DNA from: Moelleriella libera RCEF 2490
Taxonomy: Eukaryota > Ascomycota > Sordariomycetes > Hypocreales > Clavicipitaceae
Assembly (NCBI GenBank): GCA_001636675.1
Contig: AZGY01000002.1
Location: 1,288,142-1,352,141, forward strand
Direction of reading: 5' to 3'
DNA length: 64,000 bases
Every line of letters starts with the position of its first letter. Position 1 is the first letter of the stretch. The translations under genes and the position numbers were made by a program. The notes under the pieces were generated by a model. That model ran no database searches and had not been told where the DNA came from. It saw only the letters and a program-made list of their open reading frames with translations. This document shows, in pieces, positions 21,737 through 30,333 of the stretch.

Positions 21737-22028
21737 CAAGTGACTGCCGGCAAAAGACGCGGTGATGAGGAGGGTCTGAGCGGGGATGAGGGGACGAGGA
21801 GACGGCTTTCTGCAGTCCTCCTCGTCATCCTGCTCGCTGCTCATTGGACTCGGTAATTTGCCGACGGGGGACCGCCCTTTTTCTACGGCCCGTCAGTAGC
21901 CATCAGCCCGATGCCGTCTGTCTGACGACTTGCTGCTTATTTCAATAGCGAGATTCCCCGACCAATTTTGTGCTCCCCAGCGCCGAGACGCATGCCATGT
22001 CTGGTCGAAAACCAATCTCTTATCAGAG
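20384..22028. promoter_or_regulatory. Shared divergent intergenic region (MFS permease / Zn2Cys6 factor)
   Basis: 1.6 kb between two divergent ATGs. It contains the promoters of both genes, but I could not pick out a convincing operator by eye. A T41 homopolymer lies at 21696-21736, just upstream of the transcription-factor gene. Short frames here (for example 20658-21062 minus, 21325-21765 plus) lack support. Confidence 0.5.
21696..21736. repeat. T41 homopolymer tract
   Basis: Uninterrupted run of 41 T residues about 290 bp upstream of the ATG at 22029. Long T/A tracts exclude nucleosomes and are common in fungal promoters. The exact length may be affected by sequencing error. Confidence 0.85.
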
Positions 22029-24230
22029 ATGGCATCGCCCCCGCCGCCTGCGGCCTCGTTGCATCGACACCTTCGCCTGACGACATCCGTCTACAATGGG
22101 TCCAACGGCGACGATCACCACCTTTCGGGTCCCGAGGCCGTGTCACCTGATGATGATGATGTCGCCGCTGCGACTGCCGCCGCCGCCGCCGCTGCTGCTG
22201 AGGCCGGTGCGTTTTCAGCTGAGCCGGCCGGGACGCTGATGAGTCGGCGATCTGGAAAGCGTCCGGCCGCTCGAGGGACGGCCTTTTACCCTCGGAAGCG
22301 AGCAAACACGGCCTGCCAGGTCTGCAGGGCGCGCAAGACCAAATGCGACAACAAGAAGCCCAGCTGCTCCTACTGTCTCAGCGTCGGCGCCACCTGCATC
22401 CAATCGGCTGTCGATCTATCCAGCTTCGATCCGGCAAGCCTCAAGATACTGGATCGACTGGACGAACTGGAGCGTCTCCTCCGTACCACTACCACCACCA
22501 ACAGCTCCACCGCCACTTCGGCCACGGCTGCTGCGACAGATGATGCGCTTGCTGCCCTATCGTCGCCAACAACCACACACTTTTCGCAATTAGTCCATCC
22601 TCCTCCTCCTCACCCTTCGGGCACCTTCGAGTATGAGTTGCATCGGCCATCATGTCTGTCGTCGTCATCTTATCAAGCCAATCTCCGCTACTCTGAAGAT
22701 GGCTTCTCAGAGCAGCTGCAGCTGCAGCCGGGCAAAATGACCGAGAACGGCCTCGCTCGACTTGCCAACGGGCACGTGGAGGACGTGTTTTTGCTGGACA
22801 GTGTGCTGCCCCCCAAAATTGGCCACATACTAGAGTGGCAAATCTTTCAAGGCAGCAAGACCTTCGATTCACCAGTGTATCGCGCTCCACCCGATGCCAT
22901 GTCGTCGCCAGGTGGTGCTGCAACCCTGGCAGCTCCGGTAGACATGGAGTCGCATGGAATATACAAACTGCTTGACAACTTCTTCTCCTACATTCACTGC
23001 AATAATCCGATCTTGGATGAGCCGTCGGCCCGCAAGATGGTCGGTCGGGTTTTTCTAGACGGCATTGACTGGTCTCCAGCCTCTTGCCTAGCCATGATCA
23101 TTTGTGCTCTGGGATGTATCGCTACCCCCTTCGGATCAAGTCGTGAGACTCGGATGGGCACGCCGGCCTACGCAGACTCGCAGGCTTTTTTCCAGGCTGC
23201 CCAGAAACGCATCGGCATTTTATTGGTCAAATCTGACATTGTCGGCGCACAGTGTCTTTTCTTATCCGGTATCTACATGATGATGGTCTTTCAGCCCATC
23301 TACGCCTGGCGCTTCTTCTCCCAGGCTCTCGCGGCCTGTCAGCACTTTCCATTCCTCACAAAAGCCCAAGATCTATCGGCCAGCGATGCCGTATCCCCTG
23401 TATCTGTAGAGATGGGACAGCAAGACACTCAGGAGCAGGCCGTCTATTGGTCAGCCTGGAAGTCGGAGAGAGAGCTTCGAGGCGAGCTGTCGTTGCCAGA
23501 CTTTGATATACATCACTCAGGGAGTACATTATACCCCCCCTTTTTCCCTGCACCGCCGGCACCCCCTCCAGGCCCATTGACCAGCCCGGACTCAGAGGCG
23601 CGGCGGTCGAAGGCCTCATGGATGTTTTATTTGGCTGAGATCTCGCTTCGGCGGCAGACCAGTCAGTTGTGCAGCGAAGTGCTGAACTTGCGTCAACGCT
23701 ACGCATCGAACACCACGTTTTTGGACGTGCTCGCAGACATGACGACCGAGTACGAGGTTCAGGCACAGGACTGGTCCAATCGACTGCCAGGCGAGCTGTC
23801 CATCAGCAATGCCATCGAGGAGGACGACATTGCTAGATCAGTTTTGCGAGGCAAGCTCATCAATCTATACGAAATGATCTATTGGTCATTTGTCATGGTG
23901 AGCCTCAGCACTTGCGGTAGTGGCCGAGTGCTGAAGTCGCGGTACGCTGAGCTTGCTAAGCGTGGACTCGACACCCACATGCACCAGATTCGCGCAAACG
24001 AGCCGGGCTTCCAGCATCGGCACCACGGGTGCTTTTTCATGATACGAGCCTGTGCACGCAGTGCGTTTTCATTGGTGGCGGCTGCCAAGTCAGGCATGCC
24101 AATGCCTCTGGACTGGGACGAGGCAGTTTTCAAGGTGATAGGCATGTTGGCATATTGGGAAGAGGAGGACCGGGACGTAGCCGGCTGGAAACAACGATTA
24201 GAACGAGAGCTTGGTTCGAGGCACGACTAG
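22029..24230 (+). CDS. Zn2Cys6 transcription factor
   Basis: Single exon of 733 residues from ATG 22029. The upstream in-frame opening begins at TTG and was not used. The N-terminus is low complexity (poly-Pro, Asp4, Ala runs). A nuclear-localisation-like KRPAARG..PRKRAN precedes the zinc cluster CQVCRARKTKC then CSYCLSVGATC (CX2CX6CX6CX2CX6C). A coiled linker (LKILDRLDELERLL) and Thr/Ser-rich spacer lead to a fungal_trans middle region with 'YKLLDNFFSYIHCNNPILDE', 'LAMIICALGCIATPFG', 'YMMMVFQPIYAWRFFSQA' and 'EQAVYWSAWKSERELRGELS'. The tail has 'RRQTSQLCSEVL' and 'RLPGELSI'. It is a nuclear regulator; its divergent pairing with a sugar permease suggests sugar-related control (inference). Confidence 0.88.
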   Translation: MASPPPPAASLHRHLRLTTSVYNGSNGDDHHLSGPEAVSPDDDDVAAATAAAAAAAAEAGAFSAEPAGTLMSRRSGKRPAARGTAFYPRKRANTACQVCRARKTKCDNKKPSCSYCLSVGATCIQSAVDLSSFDPASLKILDRLDELERLLRTTTTTNSSTATSATAAATDDALAALSSPTTTHFSQLVHPPPPHPSGTFEYELHRPSCLSSSSYQANLRYSEDGFSEQLQLQPGKMTENGLARLANGHVEDVFLLDSVLPPKIGHILEWQIFQGSKTFDSPVYRAPPDAMSSPGGAATLAAPVDMESHGIYKLLDNFFSYIHCNNPILDEPSARKMVGRVFLDGIDWSPASCLAMIICALGCIATPFGSSRETRMGTPAYADSQAFFQAAQKRIGILLVKSDIVGAQCLFLSGIYMMMVFQPIYAWRFFSQALAACQHFPFLTKAQDLSASDAVSPVSVEMGQQDTQEQAVYWSAWKSERELRGELSLPDFDIHHSGSTLYPPFFPAPPAPPPGPLTSPDSEARRSKASWMFYLAEISLRRQTSQLCSEVLNLRQRYASNTTFLDVLADMTTEYEVQAQDWSNRLPGELSISNAIEEDDIARSVLRGKLINLYEMIYWSFVMVSLSTCGSGRVLKSRYAELAKRGLDTHMHQIRANEPGFQHRHHGCFFMIRACARSAFSLVAAAKSGMPMPLDWDEAVFKVIGMLAYWEEEDRDVAGWKQRLERELGSRHD

Positions 24231-24750
24231 AGAATGTGTCTCGGTATCCTCACGGCATACCGTGCTCCCAATGCTCAAGTCATATGCGTGCGTGTTCATC
24301 CATGCAAGTGGGATGTGCTGGGGTCCTGTGATCCAGAGATGAACGGGTAACCAGACGCATATCACGTTGGTGCAGCGTAGACTGCGGAGACCGCACTTTT
24401 GCGAGCACCGCATGCCCAATCCCAGTCCTCAGAGCTGTCCGGTCCTGCTCATTGCGGACTGATTGATGGCTGATTCTGAGCCCCTTGTGCTAGATTCTTT
24501 TTCTGGCCAACCGCCAATGCCTCGAACGTGATGACACTGCTTCTTTTCAGCATGCTCTGTTGGGAAAGCCGCCCACAGGCCACGTGTTAGTTTCTAGCTC
24601 GAATGATTGGCTTCCGATTTGTTGCTCACCTTTTTTTGGCCAGTGTCAGGGGGGCGGTGATTCCCCTATACTTTTGAATTTTCTTTCGTGAGGTTCCATT
24701 TCCTCCGAGATTTTTTCTAGTAAGTGATCGCTCAGATTCCTGTCACCCCT
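24231..24750. other. 3' flank of the transcription-factor gene
   Basis: No gene supported. GC content drops progressively towards the AT-rich tract at 25.3 kb. Confidence 0.4.
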
Positions 24751-25158
24751 TTAGTTTAAGTTTCTACTCAGATTTTCCCTCCAGTTTTTTCTTTTAAGCC
24801 GTTTCTTTGATCGGGTTGTTTCTTCCTCTACGGAGCAATTCCTGCTGAAGAAAAGAATTTTCTCAGCAATATTTTTCAGCCAAATTTTTTCTGCGGGGTC
24901 CCCCCGAGAATTTTTTGCCTTCTGTACTTTATGTTTAAGAGAAAAACGCAAGCCGGCGTCATCGCGTGGACGCGTTCTTAGACGCGCTTTTTCGACGCGC
25001 TTTTCACAGCCCATGCTTCGCGGGGAACTCTGTCTTGGATAATGCAAATTCCTACATAGAACTGTTGGAGTTTCAAGTCTGATGTATCCAGAGAGGCACT
25101 CTACGGTCTTGGCACGGAGGTGTATCTTGGGACTCTGACCTGGAATAAGTTGAAACAT
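24751..25158 (-). CDS. Lysine/arginine-rich 135-codon open frame, uncertain
   Basis: The minus-strand frame starts MFQLIPGQSPKIHLRAK and becomes strongly basic (KKRLKRKNWRENLSRN at the end) because the plus strand is rich in TTTTTTCT motifs. It contains a short internal repeat (AEKIWLKN/IAEKILF). There is no domain, no intron and no promoter signal. Its position next to an AT-rich tract and direct repeats suggests mobile-element debris, but this could also be a chance frame. Confidence 0.2.
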   Translation of the reverse strand: MFQLIPGQSPKIHLRAKTVECLSGYIRLETPTVLCRNLHYPRQSSPRSMGCEKRVEKARLRTRPRDDAGLRFSLKHKVQKAKNSRGDPAEKIWLKNIAEKILFFSRNCSVEEETTRSKKRLKRKNWRENLSRNLN

Positions 25159-25295
25159 GTGGTAGATCTTTCAGAGTAGCGAGGCTACAGTTCTCGCATC
25201 AGAAGTGTATAGACCATTGTGGACATTTTCCCACCCTCATCCAGCATGAAGATATCATCTTCTAGCATAGTTAAGCCCACTCTTCTGGCCAATCA

Positions 25296-25432
25296 ACAAT
25301 ATTATTGTACTTAATCCTATTGAAAAGCTTATATATTATAAATTTATTATACTTATTATTTTTTTATATAAAAAATATATCTTTAATATTAAAGAATTTA
25401 ATTTTTAAGTTAAACTTAATATTTCTTGTATC
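25296..25432. repeat. AT-rich tract, possibly mutated repeat DNA
   Basis: About 135 bp composed almost wholly of A and T (for example TATATATTATAAATTTATTA), sharply different from the surrounding DNA. In filamentous ascomycetes such tracts usually mark repeats hit by repeat-induced point mutation. No parental element can be recognised. Confidence 0.55.
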
Positions 25433-25540
25433 ACCTTTTCCGGCTGATCTGCCTCGGCTCCATAGTAGCACTGATCTGATAATGATCTCGGTTACTGATC
25501 TGCAGATGGCTCGATCTAGAATCTTCCATCCCCTTTTTCC

Positions 25541-25748
25541 TGTCAGCCAATCAAATGGTGGTCTGTAGCCTCTTTTAGGCAAGTACGCATGGGCTGCCCC
25601 TGAGGCTTCGTGGGGTCAATACTGATCTACAACGAGCTTAATCCCGGACCCTTACTTCCGGCTTTTACTGTCAGCCAATGGAATTGTGGTCTGTGATTGC
25701 TTTGGGCAAGTCTGCGTCGGTTGCTCCTGACTCCACGTGTCAACATAC
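25541..25748. repeat. Pair of ~80-bp imperfect direct repeats
   Basis: Copies start at 25541 and 25669, both with TGTCAGCCAAT. They share 'TGGTCTGT', 'GGCAAGT', 'TGCTCCTGA/TGCCCCTGA' and a 'GTGGGGTCAATAC/CACGTGTCAACATAC' end. Offset is 128 bp. Differences are substitutions and small indels. Non-coding. A 109-codon plus frame at 25678-26007 begins inside the second copy and is probably spurious. Confidence 0.65.
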
Positions 25749-26247
25749 TAGCAATGTATCCTCAGTTGGTCGATCAGTTTCGATGAACTACGGTCCTTTT
25801 GAGAAGAAGAGAAGCTCCATGTCCTTCGTAGCAGAGATGCCAGATAGTACCAAGGAAGGTGTTCCTTCACAGACGTGCCAGCCATCGCATCATGTCTATT
25901 GGACTGCCTATTGGAATGGCGGGACAATGAACAAATACGTACTGTACAAAAGAGAGTCGGGGAAATACGGCCATTCTCCTCTACTCCAGCCATGTGCCAC
26001 GCACTAGGATGGCCACAAACGCTGACCCATGGTGGGTTTGCTTGCCGCTAGACAAAACTTGAATCCCGAATGACAGAAAAAGACGTCCAACAGAGTTCTG
26101 GTTGGTAAATTTTCAAAAATGGCTCGACTGATTTGCTGCATTGGGTTTTTCTCAGGGTTTTTTTTTTTAGTTTTTTCCCGGACGGACTCGTCCGGACTGC
26201 GGCAGTCACAGCTGATCAGCCTTGCCCAACTTTCTGTCCAAACCTCC

Positions 26248-26253
26248 TATAAG
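26248..26253 (+). promoter_or_regulatory. TATA-like box of the proline-rich gene
   Basis: CCTATAAGATGG followed by a long pyrimidine-rich stretch (26257-26310) and CA-rich leader sequence, the usual layout of a strongly expressed fungal promoter. The start codon is 195 bp downstream, including a leader intron. Confidence 0.6.
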
Positions 26254-26392
26254 ATGGCCCCTTCCCCCCCTGCTTTGCCCTCCCCTTCTGCGTTTCATCC
26301 CAGACTTCCATTCAAACATTACAAGCAATCAAACAAGCAAACACCACACACACATACATACATACATACACACTAAAAATCAACAAATCAAA

Positions 26393-26444
26393 GTAAGTCT
26401 CGTCTCTTTTCTTCATCTTCCTCGACTTCAACTAACAGCTGCAG
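26393..26444 (+). other. Leader (5'UTR) intron of the proline-rich gene
   Basis: Perfect donor GTAAGT at 26393, branch ACTAAC, acceptor GCAG at 26444, three bases before the ATG at 26448. The intron is 52 bp. Its presence is good evidence that the short downstream frame is a real gene. Confidence 0.7.
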
Positions 26445-26447
26445 AAC

Positions 26448-26780
26448 ATGTCACAAATCAGCTTTCTTGATTTGTTTAATTCATACATGGCGGCGGATCC
26501 GAACCGGGATTATCTCCCGACGCCGCCGCCAACACCGCCGCCAACACCGCCGCCGTCGCCGCCGCCTCCTTCTCCATCACCACCACCAACACCACCACCA
26601 CGACAATCACTTCCCCCTCCTCCTCCTCCTCCTCCTCCACCACCGCCAACATCCTCCTCCTCCTCCTCCAACTGGCTGGAGGACTTCTTCAGCAGGCCCA
26701 ACTGGGTCATGGATGCCTGGGACGGCTCCACCGAAGACGGGCTGAAGAAGTACCCGTGCCTGGAGCCGGAAAGGAAGTGA
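26448..26780 (+). CDS. Small proline-rich protein, unrecognised
   Basis: 110 residues in three parts. The N-terminus is MSQISFLDLFNSYMAADPNR. Residues ~24-70 are a proline-rich region of PPPTPPPTP-type and P12 runs. The acidic aromatic C-terminus contains SNWLEDFFSRPNWVMDAWDG and a final cysteine in KKYPCLEPERK. There is no signal peptide or membrane segment, so a cytosolic or nuclear protein is likely. Proline runs may bind SH3, WW or profilin-type partners (inference from composition). The TATA-like box, pyrimidine tract and leader intron support expression. I do not recognise a family; it may be lineage-specific. Confidence 0.6.
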   Translation: MSQISFLDLFNSYMAADPNRDYLPTPPPTPPPTPPPSPPPPSPSPPPTPPPRQSLPPPPPPPPPPPPTSSSSSSNWLEDFFSRPNWVMDAWDGSTEDGLKKYPCLEPERK

Positions 26781-27795
26781 GGGGGAGCCGTCTACCGGTT
26801 TCGGTTTTGGTCGTCCACTCCTGTCGGTGCCGTGAAGGCACGCGCCGACATCCAGAGGGGGGACACAAATTCATATACACGTGTAGGTGTATATGAGACA
26901 AGTAACGGCATATGATGAAAAGGCGGACGTCACCAAAAGCAAAAAAAAAATCAGAAAATCAAAAAAACCCTCCAAAAACAAAAGGAAAATCAGAAGAAAA
27001 CCCACAAAAAAAAACGAGAGACATCTTCGTCTGGTCGATGTATCACTACCTGAGCACACCTTTGTACATGTTTCTCCGGACCCCAGGACGATACAAAAGA
27101 CAAGATGTCTCCGACTGACGACCTATCTTTTCTTTTTTGCTCCCATATCATACGAGGGCACCTTTCCTGTTTTACTCAAGTTTATTTTCTTACGATCAAC
27201 GAAGTCACGAGGCACGCGTACCATACTCAAACCACACGCACATACACAAACCACACGCACATACACACGCACACCGCACACACAAATACACCACACATAC
27301 ACACACGCGCGCAGACACGCGCAGACAAGAGAACAAGCCGCCACAAAAGATTGAAGGAGCAAAAGACTCCTTTGAAAAAACTATCAGAGGGACCATCAAC
27401 AAATTCCCAGACACACACACACACATTCAAAGGGACAAGCCGCCAAAAAGGGCGTGGAGATAGAACAAAAGGAAGAAGAAGAAGAAGCATTGAACTGGAT
27501 TCGGTGGCATGAAAAACTGGGACTGTTGGCGGTCATGTTCCATCCTGTTTGCCTCGTGCTGCGCTTTGCAGCCGAGGGGGGGGGGCCTCATGTCTAATAT
27601 CTCGATAGCTGGGGCTAATCGAGCCAATGCCCCCCCTCTGACGTGCCATCGTGAACGTGTACAAGTGGTGAATGAGTAGTCTGCCCAATTACAGCCTCGT
27701 TCGTGAATCTCTGGACTGCTGACAATCTGCCCTGCCCCTTGACACCTTGTGCTCCTCCATGTCTCGTCAGCCTTGTAGACGACCCGCCTATTTCC
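26781..27795. other. Intergenic: A-rich and CA-rich DNA
   Basis: 26940-27020 is A-rich and 27231-27320 and 27411-27425 are CA-rich microsatellites. Frames here (for example 26887-27354, 27105-27512) are artefacts of these simple repeats. The first few hundred bases are probably the 3'UTR of the proline-rich gene. Confidence 0.5.
27231..27425. repeat. CA-type microsatellite region
   Basis: Interrupted ACACAC/CACGCA repeats at 27231-27320 and a pure (AC)n run at 27411-27425. Confidence 0.85.
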
Positions 27796-27899
27796 GAGCT
27801 TGCGAGGCCAGCCCCCGGCAGGGCCGCCGGAGGCAGATATATAGTGTCAGAGAGGTGATTTTCCTCCGGCAGCCCTGCCGGGGGCCGGCCTCGCAAGCT
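27796..27899. repeat. GC-rich hairpin element, copy 1 (imperfect)
   Basis: Left arm 27796-27835 (GAGCTTGCGAGGCCAGCCCC...GCCGGAGGCA) and right arm 27861-27899 in reverse complement, separated by about 25 bp containing GATATATAGTGTCAGAGAG. Three arm positions are mismatched: TTCCTCC for TGCCTCC, GGCAGCCC for GGCGGCCC and GCCGGCC for GCTGGCC. The loop is close in sequence to that of copy 2. Confidence 0.9.
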
Positions 27900-29467
27900 A
27901 TAGGTGCATGAACCTCAGGGCTCCTTTGCCTGTGAATCGTGCTTGGCTTGATTATAGGGTCCAGGCGGGTATTCATCCGTCATCTACAGTGATAGGACGT
28001 CATCTCCGTAGCGGGAGAGGTTGTTGGCTTAGTTTCCGGGTTCCTCTGTCCTGTTTCTCGGGTCGCCACAAGGATGGAGGCATGCATACTGATCAGTCCT
28101 TGGACCCATAGACACAGTGAATGGTAGTAGCTGCAAGTTTCGTGCATCAGTATATTTCCCTTTTATGCCGCCATCTCGATATGTCGACCATGTCAATAAC
28201 TGCAGTGCCAACATTGGAGAGTATTCGCATTTTTATTCTCTTCTGCAGGCTAGATATCATAGGCCACCCAGTCCAGTGACACAGACAAGCCCGTCTTTGG
28301 CAAGTTCGCCACAGGGTTTGCACCAGATATGTGTTACAAGACAAGTCTGAATGGGTTTCCACAAAGGAATTAACGGTGGATCGTGGTAGGCTCAATGTGT
28401 TTCTCCCCGGCCAGCTGCATAAGTTGGTGGTGTCGACTGTCAGCCTCATCCACGTTTGTCTCTGGCTATCACTTCGTCTGTCCACACCGTAGCCCACTTG
28501 GCCTTACTAGGCCTTTGCTCCTGGGCTCCTCCCCTTTTATAACTACTGATTGATATGTTATAGATAGCACTAATTAAGCTGTCGTATGATTTCTTGCAGG
28601 ATTACAGGATTTCCTGTTATAATCAGGAGGAGGATGACCTGATAGCTTATGAGCATTACGAAGATCATGGCCATGTTGTATCTAGTTTACGTCTTCTATG
28701 CGGTCAAAACTCCTCGCCGGCGTAATGGATTTGGGCTCTGGCCGCGACTCAGACGCCACAAGGGCGCACCACGTAGCAGACTATATCGTGCGACTGCACA
28801 ATTTTACAGGGAAACTTTTCTCGATTCGTACCCTTTTATAGGGCCTGGCTGACCCGAATGCAGTCTTGTGCGGCACTCACAGTGGCTTCGCAGGCTATCA
28901 TGTGACAATTCGCTCCCAGTGAGCATTCACCGTCAAACTTGCCGCAGCCCACTCCTGAGAAGGGATGTCAGACAAGCCTCTCCCCAAACCCCTGAAGATT
29001 ATGGGCAGCTTTGGGGGCATCGGTCCCTCTTCTGGACCTCGGGTTGATACAATTGTGCAGTTCACCGGGCTCAGCCCCTGAGAGCGCTGAGGATAAGAGC
29101 GTCGAGGGCCGGAAAGAACAAAACGGCCCTTGACAAGAGTCTTGGGGTCGGTATTGAGCATACATCCGCCGGCACACCCGAAAGAACACGTGGACAGACG
29201 ATGGGATAAATAATACTATTATTCATGATCCAAGCTATGCTAGTGACTTTGATAATGTGCATCCCGCAGAGACGGTGAACATCGAGCCGCTTCCTCGGCC
29301 TAACCCCCGTCTCGCAACAAATCAAGACATTGGATAACACCGCAGCAGGATCAGACGGGCAGCGCCGTGAGCCGCCAAATGCTGTGCCCGTTATATGTGA
29401 CAACGGCGCGGAGAAAAACAACTGAACCCAGATGCCGAGTGCGAACAAGTCTGCGTCTGCTGCCATC
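27900..29467. other. Intergenic, no supported gene
   Basis: No domain-bearing frame. At 28540-28640 AT-rich sequence (TGATATGTTATAGATAGCAC, then CCTGTTATAATCAGGAGGAG) could be long-terminal-repeat debris, but I found no second copy. A 67-codon plus frame at 28649-28852 is unsupported. Confidence 0.35.
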
Positions 29468-29587
29468 CGCCCCTGCGAGCTTGCGAGGCCAGCCCCCGGC
29501 AGGGCCGCCGGAGGCACATATATGGTGTCAGGGAGATGTGCCTCCGGCGGCCCTGCCGGGGGCTGGCCTCGCAAGCTCGCAGGGGCG
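29468..29587. repeat. GC-rich hairpin element, copy 2 (perfect 52-bp arms)
   Basis: Left arm 29468-29519 (CGCCCCTGCGAGCTTGCGAG...GGAGGCACAT) and right arm 29536-29587 are exact reverse complements over 52 bp, with a 16-nt loop ATATGGTGTCAGGGAG. This is the longest and most perfect copy. I checked base by base that the arms match. Confidence 0.95.
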
Positions 29588-29599
29588 ACCTGCAGCATC

Positions 29600-30235
29600 C
29601 AGGCGTTGATGTAGTTGTGGGACTCAACGAGCATCGCTTGAGGAATGGCCAAAGGGCAAGCGTCTGCCGGAGACAAGCATGACCAGGGGTGGATCAAGGG
29701 ACGATGGTCCGGCTTCTTCTCTGATGCTGACACTGGGCTGCGTCTTGAGGAGTGTAAAGGCCAGCGTCCTGTACGCTGCTGCGTGGCTCTTTCCAAGACC
29801 CGACGCCAGGCTGGCTGATGACGTGTTTGCTGAGCGGCCAAACAGCGACGGTTCGTGAACGACGGCGTTGTGGAGAGGGCCAACGAACGCATAGATGGCT
29901 GCCCTCGGATGCTTCTGATTTTCTACACAAAGCCGCCAAAGGGGAATTCGGAGGAAGACGCTCGCTACTTGGTCCCAGAAGAGCCAAGTGTTGTCATGCT
30001 GATGGGTGAAACGGATACGTTGCCCGAACCTGACGGCGGCAAAGCTCCCAAACGTACGTACGGAGCACTTGGACCCGAAGACATCCGGGAATCGCGACGA
30101 TGCTTCACCATGGTGTACCGGACATGCGGAGCAGTTTCAACCACCCGGTCCACCTGGTTGATGGCCCTGGTCTTAACAGGAGAAGGGCTGGTCCATCTGG
30201 TAGTCAGCCCCCAAGCAATCAAGCTCCTTATATAG
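29600..30235. other. Ambiguous coding relic, open on both strands
   Basis: The plus-strand frame 29855-30235 (126 codons: 'PRMLLIFYTKPPKGNSEED', 'SVVMLMGETDTLPEPDGG') and a minus-strand frame of about 160 codons ('RIRFTHQHDNTWLFWDQVAS', 'RAAIYAFVGPLHNAVVHEP') both look protein-like over the same DNA. One is presumably the ancestral gene and the other a mirror. No family recognised on either strand, and no clean start or intron structure. Confidence 0.25.
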
Positions 30236-30333
30236 TGTGGCGCTTCACATGTGCAGAATCGTTTGTACAAATAGGTATCCCAAGGGATAGCCAATGCTTT
30301 GATCAGGAGGAGGAAACGGTGAATGTATTGAAA

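Noticed and set aside
12115..24230. Secondary-metabolite gene cluster
   Set aside because: No PKS, NRPS, terpene cyclase or tailoring enzyme lies between the regulators and permeases.
26467..26745. Arg/His-rich 92-codon frame overlapping the proline-rich gene
   Set aside because: It is an alternative reading of the CCG/CCT repeats; only the frame at 26448 follows the leader intron and has ordered ends.
27105..27512. His/Thr-rich 135-codon frame
   Set aside because: It is a translation of CA microsatellite DNA.
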